Below, piece by piece: positions 11,951 through 21,581 of a stretch of DNA of 64,000 nucleotides (the first letter of the stretch is position 1; the number at the start of each line of letters is the position of its first letter). Location: NCBI RefSeq assembly GCF_020497125.1, contig NC_059084.1, positions 32,642,203 to 32,706,202 of the forward strand. Reading direction: 5' to 3'. Under the pieces are notes generated by a model. The model had not been told where the DNA came from and did not search any database. It saw only the letters and a list, made by a program, of their open reading frames with translations. Made by a program: the position numbers and the translations under genes. Origin of the DNA: Mauremys mutica (lineage: Eukaryota; Chordata; Testudines; Geoemydidae).

Positions 11951-12135
11951 ATGGCTGAGCCATTATACACATTGTCTCTATTTCCCCATGTTAAGTATCC
12001 TCACAGCTTCTTGTCAAACTGTCTTAAATGGGCTATCTTGATTATCACTACAAAAGTTTTTTTTCTCCTGCTGACAACAGTTCATCTTAATTAATTAACC
12101 TCTTAGAGTTGGTTGGGCAACTCCCACCTTTTCAT
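11951..12135 (+). mobile_element. Penelope-like 3' region, left of the CR1 insertion
   Basis: This is the continuation of the GIY-YIG fragment, running through GAATGGCTGAGCCATTATAC and into the 3' untranslated part. It is cut at TTCAT (12131-12135), which recurs at 14475-14479 on the far side of the CR1. Confidence 0.7.
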
Positions 12136-14479
12136 AGAATCATAGAATCTCAGGGTTGGAAGGGACCTCAGGAGGTCATCTAGTCCAACCCCCTGCTCAA
12201 AGCAGGATCAAACCCAACTAAATCATCCCAGCCAGGGCTTTGTCAAGCCTGAACTTAAAAACCTCTAAGGAAGGAGATTCCACCACCTCCCTAGGTAACC
12301 CATTCCAGTTCTTCACCACTCTACTAGTGAAAAAGTTTTTCCTAATGTCCAACCTAAACCTCCCCCTCTGCAACTTGAGACCATTACTCCTTGTTCTGTC
12401 ATCTTCTACCACTGAGAACAGTCTAGATCCATCCTCTTTGGAACCCCCTTTCAGGTAGTTTGAAAGCAGCTATCAAATCCCCCCTCGTTCTTCTCTTCTG
12501 CAGGCTAAACAATCTCAGTTCCCTCAGCCGCTCCTCGTAAGTCATGTGCTCCAGCCCCCTAATCATTTTTGTTGCCCTCCGCTGGACTCTCTCCAATTTA
12601 TCCACATCCTTCTTGTAGTGTGGGGCCCAAAACTGGACACAGTACTCCAAATGAGGCCTCACCAGTGCTGAATAGAGGGGAATGATCACATCCCTCGATC
12701 TGCTGGAAATACCCCTACTTATACAACCCAAAATGCCATTAGCCTTCTTGGCAACAAGGGCACACTGTTGACTCATATTCAGCTTTTTGTCCACTGTAAC
12801 CCCTAGGTCCCTTTCTGCAGAACTGCTGCCCAGCCATTCGGTCCCTAGTCTATAGCAGTGCATGGGATTCTTCCGTCCTAAATGCAGGACTCTGCACTTG
12901 TCCTTGTTGAACCTCATCATATTTCTTTTGGCCCAATCCTCTAATTTGTCTAGGTCCCTCTGTATCCTATCCCTACCCTCCAGTGTATCAACCACTCCTC
13001 CCAGTTTAGTGTCATCTGCAAACTTGCTAAGGGTGCAGTCCACACCATCCTCTAGATCTTTAATGAAGATATTGAATAAAACCGGCCCCAGCACCGACCC
13101 TTGGGGCACTCCACTTGATACCGGCTGCCAACTAGACATGGAACCATTGATCACTACCCACTGAGCCCGACCATCTAGCCAGTTTTCTATCCACCTTACC
13201 ATCCATTCATCCAGCCCAGACTTCTTTAACTTGCTGGCAAGAATACTGTGGGAGACTGTATCAAAAGCTTTGCTAAAGTCCAGAAATAGCACATCTACTG
13301 CTTTCCCCTCATCCACAGAGCCGGTTATCTCATCATAGAAGGCAATTAGGTTAGTCAGGCATGACTTGCCCTTGGTGAATCCATGCTGACTGTTCCTGAT
13401 CACTTTCCCCTCCTTTAAGTGGTTCAGAATTGATTCCTTGAGGACCTGTTCCATGATTTTTCCAGGGACTGAGGTGAAACTGACTGGCCTGTAGTTCCCT
13501 GGATCTTCCTTCTTCCCTTTTTTAAAGATGGGCACTACATTAGCTTTTTTCCAGTCATCCGGGACCTCCCCCGATCACCATGATTTTTCAAAGATAATGG
13601 CCAATGGCTCTGCAATCTCATCGGCCAACTCCTTTAGCACCCTCGGATGCAGCGCATCCGGCCCCATGGACTTGTGCTCGTCCAGCTTTCCTAAATAGCC
13701 CCGAACTACTTCTTTCTCCACAGAGAGCTGGTCACCTCCTCCCCATACCGTGCTGCAGAGTGCAGCTGTCTGGGAGCTGACCTTGTCTGTGAAGACAGAG
13801 GCAAAAAAAGCATTGAGTACACTAGCTTTCTCCACATCCTCTGTCACTAGGTTCCCTCCCTCATTCAGCAAGGGGCCACACTTTCCTTGACTTTCTTCTT
13901 GTTGCTAACATACCTGAAGAAACCCTTCTTGTTACTCCTAACATCTCCGGCTAGCTGCAACTCCAAGTGTGATTTGGCCTTCCTAATTTCACTCCTGCAT
14001 GCCTGAGCAATACTTTTATACTCCTCCCTGGTTATTTGTCCAATCTTCCACTTCTTGTAAGCTGTTTTTTTGTGTTTAAGACGAGCAAGGATTTCACTGT
14101 TGAGCCAAGCTGGTCGCCTGCCATATTTACTTTTCTTCCTACACATCGGGATGGTTTGTTCCTGCAACCTCAATAAGGATTCTTTAAAATACAGCCAGCT
14201 TTACTCGACTCCTTTCCCCGTCATGTTATTCTCCCAGGGGACCTTGCCCATCAGTTCCCTGAGAGAGTCGAAGTCTGCTTTTCTGAAGTCCAGGGTCTCT
14301 GTTCTAATGCTCTCCTTTCTTCCTTGTATTAGGATCCTGAACTCGACCATCTCATGGTCACTGCCTCCCAGGTTCCCATCCACTATTGCTTCCTCTACTA
14401 TTTCTTCCCTGTTTGTGAGCAGCAGGTCAAGAAGAGCTTTTCCCCTAGTTGGTTCCTCCAGCTGCACCAGGAAATTCAT
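12136..14479 (-). mobile_element. CR1 LINE, 5'-truncated, nested in a Penelope-like element
   Basis: On the minus strand it runs from the end of the endonuclease domain through the reverse transcriptase to a CR1 3' terminus with two ATTCTATGA repeats next to 12133. TTCAT at 12131-12135 and 14475-14479 may be a short target duplication. ORF1 and most of the endonuclease are missing, which fits 5' truncation during reverse transcription. Confidence 0.9.
12218..14479 (-). pseudogene. CR1 ORF2 (endonuclease end, reverse transcriptase), broken
   Basis: The fragments lie in order on the minus strand. At 14201-14479 is the end of an AP endonuclease with LLTN and the SDH motif. At 13865-14173 is the linker. 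At 13575-13871 is the start of the polymerase. At 12423-13535 is the reverse transcriptase core, with [22 protein letters not shown] and the catalytic FADDTKL. At 12218-12412 is the C-terminal tail. The parts are separated by frameshifts or stops near 14173, 13870, 13560 and 12415. The catalytic FADD survives but the frame does not, so it is inactive. Confidence 0.9.
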
Positions 14480-14615
14480 GTTCTCTGTATGTATATATAT
14501 CTCCTCACTACATGTTCCATTCTATGCATCCAATGAAGCGGACTGTAGCCCACGAAAGCTTATGCTCAAATAAATTTGTTAGTCTCTAAGGTGCCACAAT
14601 TATTCTTGTTCTTTT
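14480..14615 (+). mobile_element. Penelope-like 3' end, right of the CR1 insertion
   Basis: It resumes with GTTCTCTGTATGTATATATA and ends with the characteristic block CCCACGAAAGCTTATGCTCA, then AAATTTGTTAGTCTCTAAGG and GTGCCACAA. This tail occurs in minus orientation in the fragments near 31842, 37885 and 50733. Confidence 0.8.
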
Positions 14616-14619
14616 TTCT

Positions 14620-15180
14620 GGGTTCTAGGTGGCCCTGCCCTTGACAAGAGGTCAGGGGGTGGGGTTGCATGTGTGTGTGCATTCAGGCTCCAGATGGCCG
14701 TATCACAGGGCTAGAATGGGTAGAGTGCCAGGGTCATGCTGTAGCCAGCCAGCTACAACACAAATATGGAAAGGCTGGGAATATAGATTCTAGCCTGCCC
14801 TACCTTGGCCACAGGGGAGGGGCATCTTCAGGTTGTAGACAGCCCTCATGGGTGGATCACACTGGGTTCTGTCTGGCTACATCTTGGAATTCTAACCATC
14901 TCTCCCCACAGTGCAGAAGGTGTAGGGAGAATGAGATAGTAGTAGCAAATTCAGTTTCTATAGTCTGACCCAGCCTCCTGGGGGGGACAAGGGGCACCTC
15001 TGTTATGGCAGGACAGTTAGGGGAGAGGCACAATATGCCCAAATTCTATTCAGCCCTGCCCCAACACAGGGGAACGTGTTTGGTTTCCAGCCAGACCAAC
15101 CTGTCACAGGCACTGGGTAGCCAGGTTCTAGCCAGCCCCGACATCATCTGGGGCACACTCCAGGTTCTAGTATCCTAGAG
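14620..15180. repeat. Right part of the degenerate GTTCTAG repeat array
   Basis: Repeating phrases such as GGTTCTAGGTGGCCC, GATTCTAGCCTGCCC and AGGTTCTAGCCAGCCCC recur at loose intervals. The same kind of sequence lies left of the Penelope copy at 11410-11690. The array abuts UQCC1 exon 5, ending about 14 bp beyond its donor side. Confidence 0.4.
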
Positions 15181-15193
15181 ACCAATAACTTAC

Positions 15194-15266
15194 TGTGAAA
15201 GAATTCCTCGTAGTCAGTTCTCTCCACACAGCAAGTGTACATGCGCAGAGCCGCTATCTTAATCTT
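15194..15266 (-). CDS. UQCC1: UQCC1 exon 5
   Basis: The minus-strand acceptor TCTCTCTAG at 15267 is followed by 24 codons and one base, then the donor GTAAGT. The peptide starts KIKIAALRMYTCCVERTDYE. It matches, as I remember it, the start of the ubiquinol-cytochrome c chaperone domain of vertebrate UQCC1 (human KIKIAALRMYTSCVEKTDFE). It enters in phase 0 after exon 4 and leaves in phase 1. It has no stop or frameshift. The next exon should lie left of this window. Confidence 0.92.
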
Positions 15267-15279
15267 CTAGAGAGAAAGA

Positions 15280-15760
15280 AAACAACACCTGTAGTACCCA
15301 CCAAAAGGTCACCATGAAGACTGGATAAGTTACACAAGCATACACAGTGATCTTCTATGATCAGATTTGTTTATCCATATGTTGGATTAGACACTCATTT
15401 TAATGCCCCTCCTTAAAGCCATCCCAAGGGATTTAAAAAAGAAACATGTGAAGATGGGCCTGTTTTGTCTTTTTGATTTCCTCCTCTCTCTCTTAATGTT
15501 GATTTACACTGTTCTGAGATTAATTTTGCACAAGTCACTTTTTAAATATTTTAAAAAATAAACCATTGATGTGCCAAAGACTCAAAGTTTCTCTTTTTGG
15601 CTTCAAATATACTCATAAAACAAGCATGTTTAAGGTGCTAAAAGAGAATCTCAGACGAAGACTTTGGTGATATAGATTTAACATGCCCCAAGACTTGGTA
15701 GTCTTGTTTACTGCCTTCCAGTGCAACATTAGCCTATTCATTACATTTTCTAAAAATAGG
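15280..15760. other. UQCC1 intron 4 sequence, nothing recognised
   Basis: AT-rich intron sequence upstream of exon 5, with no repeat ends or coding motifs that I can see. Confidence 0.4.
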
Positions 15761-15763
15761 ATA

Positions 15764-15938
15764 CAGGCAGTCCTCGACTTCATGTTCAAGTTACGACGAT
15801 TCTACATTGACACCCTGATTCAACTTATGACTATAGGTATCGAGTTTACGACACTCGGTCCCGCAATGGAGTAGACTGTGGTTCCGAGTTCCGACACAAT
15901 TGTAAGGAACCAATTGTGTCATAAGTCCGAGGACTGCC
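15764..15938. mobile_element. Tigger/mariner-like MITE, 175 bp
   Basis: The left end CAGGCAGTCCTCGACTT and the right end, read inward GGCAGTCCTCGGACTT, are inverted repeats with TA on both outer sides (15762-15763 and 15939-15940). There is no coding content. It lies in UQCC1 intron 4. Confidence 0.75.
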
Positions 15939-16659
15939 TAGATACAAATCAGAGACAGAGAGGAAAACTCTTAACTGCTCCCTTTCACTCACCGTTGGGA
16001 AGGGACTCGGAGAAGTAGAGAATTCACAGCACTCTCCATCCACCTGACTTTGGGACTGCTAGGGAACAATGAACCCACCATTTTAGGTGAACCCACCCCA
16101 TAGGTGAACCATGAACCCACTGTACTAGCAGACCACCTAATCAGAATGTGCACACCCTGCATTTTAAGACGGCACTTCAAAATACCAAAAGGTGAATTTA
16201 AGTCTGATCTGACTACAAGGACACTAGGGAAATAATTTCCAAAGGAGGAGAACAGCTTTAAGGCACAATTGTTCTCCTCATTCAGTAGTCCTGAAGTTCT
16301 GCCAGAAAAATGGAAGATTTTGACATCCAAAGCTCTCTTAATCAAAATTATGCCTAAGCTCTTAGGTGCCATTACAATTACAATTTACAATAGAAAATGC
16401 AATCCACTTGAGTTCAGACTTTGTGACAACAAAGATTATCAATGCAAAATTATTTCAGTTAAGATTTATGGAACTTTTGTTCTGATATATTACCACCACC
16501 GCACAATGACTGAAACCCATATTGTTAATATGGGCCCCGTCCCATAATTAATTTTCATCCTGTCTTTATAATCCTCCATTAAATATATAATCCATTTTCA
16601 TTTGTTTTATTTTCAGTCTTTTCAATGACTCTTTTCACCATAGTACCTGAACATATTAC

Positions 16660-16810
16660 AGACATTAATGAAATTATCCTCCCAACATCCCTGTGAGACA
16701 GAGTAGCATAATCACTATTTTAGGGATTGGAAAAACTGAGGCACAAATATTAAGTGATTTGATCCAGGATGACACTGGAAATCTATAGCAGAGATCTCCA
16801 GCATCTGCCA
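16660..16810 (-). repeat. MIR-like ancient SINE fragment
   Basis: The plus text has CCTCCCAACATCCCTGTGAG, then a GGAAAAACTGAGGCACAAAT block and AAGTGATTTGATCCAGGATG. This is a diverged version of the reverse complement of the MIR core and 3' region. Confidence 0.5.
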
Positions 16811-17139
16811 TATGTAATATTAACTGCCAGTTATTGGAACATTTTCATTCTTTATTAATTCAGTGTTATCCGGAGAGAACTGAGTAATACATATAATACT
16901 CTTGAAGAATAACCGAAAAGAAACAAGCCTCTCTAAATAAAATGCATTACCCCAAACACACACAGACACCAATAATCACTGAAGAAGATCAGATACCCAC
17001 ATTTAGATCTTTAAAGGTGGACACAATTCAGTCACTATATACAAGGGAAGTTGAGTTACACACAAACTTAACCCAGATTTCAAATCAATGTGAGATTAGC
17101 TCAAGAATTGTCATGTGATGCTCAGCACTCAAATTCTTA

Positions 17140-17410
17140 TTTTCATTTTTATTGCCATCCTCCTAGCATCTAGAGACCGCAACATGATCAGGGCCCTTAG
17201 TGCTAGGCACTGTACAAACACATAGTGAAAGACAGTCCCTACCCTGGAGAGTGTACAGTCTAAATAAGGAAGGCAAAGGGTGGATGAAATTTTACAGGTG
17301 GGGAACAGAAAGAGATTAAGTGACTTACCCAAGGTCATACAAGGAGTCTGTTGCAAACCCTGGAAATGAACCCAGGTCTCTAGACTCAACCACAAAACCC
17401 ATCCTCTCTG
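17140..17410 (-). repeat. MIR/CORE-SINE-like ancient repeat
   Basis: The plus text runs from GTGCTAGGCACTGTACAAAC through CAGTCCCTACCCTGGAGAGT to AGATTAAGTGACTTACCCAA and GAACCCAGGTCTCTAGACTC. I know this pattern as an old amniote SINE in reverse orientation. Related fragments lie at 23590 and 30010. Confidence 0.55.
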
Positions 17411-17871
17411 TAAGCCCAAGACCCTGGACCAAAAGCAAGTGGTAACAAAACAGAGGCAGTGTGGTCCACCTTTGTTGGGACCAAGAGAGGAAGCAACATG
17501 CAACGCTCTTCGGCAAAACCCTCTGGACAACTTGGAGTGGCGTTCACAAGCTCCCAAAGGGAACTGCTGCCAGCTTCCATTGCTGGAGGGTAACTGTGAT
17601 GTGGGAACTTTGATGGATGAATAAAGTGAGGAAATAAGTTTTTGGGAATCCAAGTGGCCTTCATTCATTTACACACCAAAATAATAAAACTCCTACTTGT
17701 GTCAATGGAGGCCCTGTGCATAAATCAAGGCAGGTTAAAGCCTTGGGCTATTATTCTCCATATTGTGTGAGAGACCTTTATATGAGTAGTATGAATGGGA
17801 CTGTGCCCATAAATATCCCATCCATGTCACAAAGAACCTAGTTCTCAAAACAGATATAAAGTAACCAACTA

Positions 17872-18057
17872 CACCTCTACCCCGATATAACGCAACCTGA
17901 TACAACACGAATTCGAATATAATGTGGTAAAGCAGTGCTCTGAAGGGGGGGCTGCGCACTCCGGCAGATCAAAGCAAGTTCGATATAATGCGATTTCACC
18001 TATAATGTGCTAAGATTTTTTGGCTCTCGAGGACAGCGTTATATAGGGGAAGAGGTG
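17872..18057. mobile_element. Tigger/mariner-like MITE 40 bp from UQCC1 exon 4
   Basis: The ends CACCTCTACCCCGATATAAC and, from the right read inward, CACCTCTTCCCCTATATAAC are inverted. They are flanked by TA at 17870-17871 and 18058-18059. There is no coding content. On the minus strand the element begins about 40 nt after the exon 4 donor. Confidence 0.8.
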
Positions 18058-18096
18058 TACAGGAAAATATTAAGACTACCAAATTAATTGTGTTAC

Positions 18097-18204
18097 CCAT
18101 TTGTTATATTTCAGTGGTCCAGTGAATCCCATTGCTTCTATTATCTTTGTGAAGGCACCCACTTTCTCTTCAGATGGCTGCAGGGAATCTTTTGCAGCAA
18201 GAAA
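18097..18204 (-). CDS. UQCC1: UQCC1 exon 4
   Basis: The minus-strand acceptor TTTTACTTCACAG precedes 36 codons in phase 0, ending AAATGG before the donor GTAACA. The peptide contains KDSLQPSEEKVGAFTKIIEA and then MGFTGPLKYNKW. Apart from a few changes this is the human UQCC1 segment as I remember it (KDSPQPVEEKVGAFTKIIEA). The exon joins the targeting region to the conserved chaperone domain. No defects are seen. Confidence 0.95.
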
Positions 18205-18629
18205 CTGTGAAGTAAAACAAGGTAAAATCAAATAAAACAGAATCACGTTCTTATCCCAGCAATTCAATCTGATCATTTTAGACAAATAAAAAATAAACTG
18301 GAAATTTTAACTTCCGTTATAAGTTGTCTTTATAAGTAATGCAGTGCACAAAACTGACATACCAGCACTCCTGAGAACACGTTGCACCTATACACAGATT
18401 ACTCACTGATTCACTTTATTTAGAGTGATAAGAATCTGTATACACACCTCCAGCCTACTTTATTCGGGGCCTAACCAATAAATTAAAGTAGAACTGTAAA
18501 ACATTAAAGATTGCCCAGACACAGATACACTAAATCACATTAGAAGAACTGAAAGACAATTACACAAAAGTTAGAAAATGACAGAATTAACATTCGTGCA
18601 CTGTGAATTTGGTTACCTTATGTACACAG

Positions 18630-18970
18630 TCATATATGTTAAGGCAGAAGGGACCTTTAATGATCTTCTAGTCTGACCTCCTCTATTGCACAAATAATAG
18701 AATTTTACCCAATAATTTCTGTGTCAAGCTTATAAATTGTGGTGGAGCTACAGTGTATTTTTAGAATCCATCTTCATTTAAATACATCAATTGATGGAGA
18801 ATCCATCATATACCTTGGTAAGATGTTCCAGTGATTAATTTTACTGATAAAAATTTACACCTTTTTAAAATGTTTGTTTTATGTCACCATTTCTAATAGG
18901 TATAGTTCAGAAATCTGCCTGCATTTGCTGTACCCTTCTATACCAATATTCCAGTCATGTGTATTATCCC
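18630..18970 (-). mobile_element. CR1-like LINE 3' fragment, old
   Basis: The minus strand ends in the CR1-type block AGACTAGAAGATCATTAAAG followed by TCCCTTCTGCCTTAACATAT. Further left in that orientation lies decayed C-terminal sequence (the plus text ATGGAGAATCCATCATATAC corresponds to the usual VVDSPSL region). It is diverged and abuts the Harbinger at 18976. Confidence 0.6.
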
Positions 18971-19364
18971 ACCAAGGCCTGGTCTACACTACTCGTTTAA
19001 ACCGATTTTAGCAGCGTTAAACCGATTTAACGCTGCACCCGTCCACACAACGAGGCCCTTTATATCGATACAAAGGGATCTTTAAACTGGTTTCTGTACT
19101 CCTCCCTGACGAGAGGAGTAGCGCTGAAATCGGTATTACCATATCGGATTAGGGTTAGTGTGGCCGCAAATCGATGGTATTGGCCTCCGGGTGGTATCCC
19201 ACAGTGCACCATTGTGACTGCTCTGGACAGCAATCTGAACTCGGATGCACTGGCCAGGTAGACAGGAAAAGCCCCGCGAACTTTTGAATTTCATTTCCTG
19301 TTTGGCCAGCGTGGAGAGCTCATCAGCACAGGTGACCACGCAGAGCTCATCAGCACAGGTAACA

Positions 19365-19914
19365 ATGCAGTCTCCTGAGAATCAAAAAAGAGCTCCAGCA
19401 TGGACTGCATGGGAGGTACTGGATCTGATCGCTGTATGGGGAGAGGATTCAGTGCTAACAGAACTCCGTTCCAAAAGATGAAATGAAAAAGTATTTGAAA
19501 AAATTTCCAAGGCTATGATGGAAAAAGGCCACAGCAGGGACTCAGTGCAATGCAGAGTGAAAGTTAAGGAGCTCAGACAAGCCTACCAGAAAACCAAAGA
19601 AGCAAACGGAAGGTCCGGTGCAGGGCCAAAAACATGCTGCTTCTACGCTGAGCTGCATGCAATTTTAGGGGGCTGCGCCACAACTACCTCACCCCTGTCC
19701 ATGGATTCCGAGGTGGGGGTTGTAATCTCAGCCATGACTGAGGATTCTGCGGACGGGGAAGATGACGATGAAGAAGAGGACGATGAGCTTGCAGAGAGCA
19801 CACAGAACTCCGTTAGCCCCAACAGCCAGGAGCTTTTTCTGACCCAGACGGAATTACCCTACCAGCCCTCCCAAGCCACTAGCCCAGACGGTGAAGCCAT
19901 GGAAGCGACCACTG
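19365..19914 (+). pseudogene. Harbinger A Myb/SANT-like protein, exon 1
   Basis: The start MQSPENQKRAPAWTAWEVLD opens a trihelix/Myb-SANT-like DNA-binding domain with conserved tryptophans (PAWTAWEVLDLIAVWG) and MQCRVKVKEL-type helices, here VQCRVKVKELRQAYQK. An acidic linker (DDDEEEDDEL) and TELPYQPSQA follow. The exon ends in phase 1 at the donor GTGAGT. A TGA at 19479-19481 stands where copy B has arginine, as expected from CpG decay. In intact Harbingers this protein is known to help the transposase bind DNA and enter the nucleus. Confidence 0.85.
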
Positions 19915-20018
19915 GTGAGTGTACCTTTGTAAATATAAAACATGGTTTAAAAGCAAGCGTTTTTTAATGATTGATTTGCCCTGAGGACTTGGGATGCATT
20001 CGTGGCCAGTAAAGTTAC

Positions 20019-20357
20019 TTAGAAAAGTTTGTTAACATGTCTGGGGATTGAGCGGAAATCCTCCAGGGACAGCTCCAAGAAGCGCTCCTGGAGATACTCC
20101 AAAAGCCTTTGCAGAAGGTTTCTGGGCAAGGCAGCCTTGTTCCGTCCACCATGGTAGGACACTTTACCACGCCATGCATGTAGCAAGTAATAGGGTATCA
20201 TTGCATGACAAAGCATAGCTGCGTATGGTCCCGGTGATTGCTGGCATTCAAGAAACATCCGTTCTTTATCTCGCTGTGTTATCCTCAGCAGAGTGATATC
20301 GTTCAGGGTAACCTGGTTGAAAATCAGGAATTTAATTAAGGGGACAGAGATGGCCAT
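20019..20357 (-). CDS. Harbinger A third conserved frame, function unknown
   Basis: This 112-codon open frame lies on the transposase strand inside the intron of the Myb gene. From 20312 it aligns without gaps to the frame at 57255-57551 of copy B: about 56 of 97 residues match, including PGPYAAML, AMIP, WRG, LPRNLL and FLELSLED. At 20313-20314 there is an AG after a T-rich stretch (CTGATTTTCAACCAG). A matching AG sits at the aligned place in copy B, so it could be a downstream exon with phase 0. The start at 20357 may be chance. It is predicted to be helical and soluble, with no signal peptide. I do not recognise the family. Confidence 0.65.
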   Translation of the reverse strand: MAISVPLIKFLIFNQVTLNDITLLRITQRDKERMFLECQQSPGPYAAMLCHAMIPYYLLHAWRGKVSYHGGRNKAALPRNLLQRLLEYLQERFLELSLEDFRSIPRHVNKLF

Positions 20358-20844
20358 TTTCCTACTGGGCTCGGGGCCTGCTGCTTAAAAGAAATCCTTC
20401 CTTGCACGTAGCCAAGCGGGGGAACGGGAGGAGTGAAATAGCGATGAGCTTTTTCGCGTTTGGCTAGCAGGGATCTTCCCAGCTACCAGCCACGCAGTGG
20501 GGGGGAGGGAAAAGGGGGGTGATTAGCAGTGATCTTCCATGATACCAGCCATGCGGTGGGGGGAGGGGTAAAGCACTGTATATATGAAGGCTGCAGAAGC
20601 CGAAAGACAATGGCTTATCATGGCCGCATGCAAGCTGAATTCTGATGCCCGGACCTGGGTCTGTGAGATCTGTAACACCAGAGCCACAGGCACTCAATAT
20701 TAAGATGCAAAATGCGACCTTGTAGTGAAATCACATGTGCTATGTAAGGTGAATAGTGTTGTTCACTGTGAAAGAGTATAACCATTGTTCTGTAAAATGT
20801 ATCTTTTTAAATACTTCTCTCCCTTTTTTCCCTCCCTCATGCAG

Positions 20845-21341
20845 CTGCAAATTTTTCAATCCTCCCTACTCCATCCCAAAGGCTAGCTCAGATAAGGCGG
20901 AGGAAAAAGAAGACGCGAGATGAAATGTTCTCGGATATCATGGAAGTAACCCGCAAGGAAAGAGCTCATCTGAATGAGTGGAAGGAGGTGATATCAAATT
21001 ACAGGAAAGATGCCAGTGAACGTGAGGACAGGAGGGATGCTCGAGATGAGAGGTGGCGGCAGGAAGATCAGAGGTGGCGGCAGGAAGATCAGAGGTGGCG
21101 GGATGCAACTCTGGGGCTGCTGCGTGATCAAACTGACATGCTCCGGCATCTGGTGGAGCTTCAGGAATGGCAGCAGGATCACAGAGTGCCGCTGCAGCCC
21201 CTGTATAACCACCCTCCCCCCTCACCATGTTCCTTAGCCTCCTCACCCACCAGACAACTAAGAACGCATGGGGGGAAGCTCCGTGCACCCACCCACTCCA
21301 CCCCCGTGGACAGCCCAACCAAAAGGCTGTCATTACTGTGA
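20845..21341 (+). CDS. Harbinger A Myb/SANT-like protein, exon 2
   Basis: The acceptor CCCTCCCTCATGCAG precedes a phase-1 exon. It reads PSQRLAQIRRRKKKTRDEMF, then a charged coiled coil with a tandem WRQEDQR repeat, a leucine-rich LLRDQTDMLRHL stretch and a proline-rich tail. The basic RRRKKK is a likely nuclear localisation signal. This exon is open, but exon 1 has a stop, so the gene as a whole is dead. It aligns with the exon at 56315-56784 in copy B, except that there the WRQEDQ repeat occurs once. Confidence 0.8.
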
Positions 21342-21581
21342 AATTTTTTTAGTGGCCTTTTCCTTCCCTCCTATCCTCCTCCCAAACCCCACCCGGGCTA
21401 CCTTCTCAGTTCTCTCCCTCTTTTTATAATGAATTAATAAAGAATATATGATTTTTAAACGATAGTGACTTTATTTCCTTAAGCAAGCTGTAATCGAAGG
21501 GGGAGGGTGGGTTGCTTACAGGAAATGAGTCAATCGTGGGGCGGGGGGGGGGAGATCATCAAGGGGAAACAAACACAGCTG

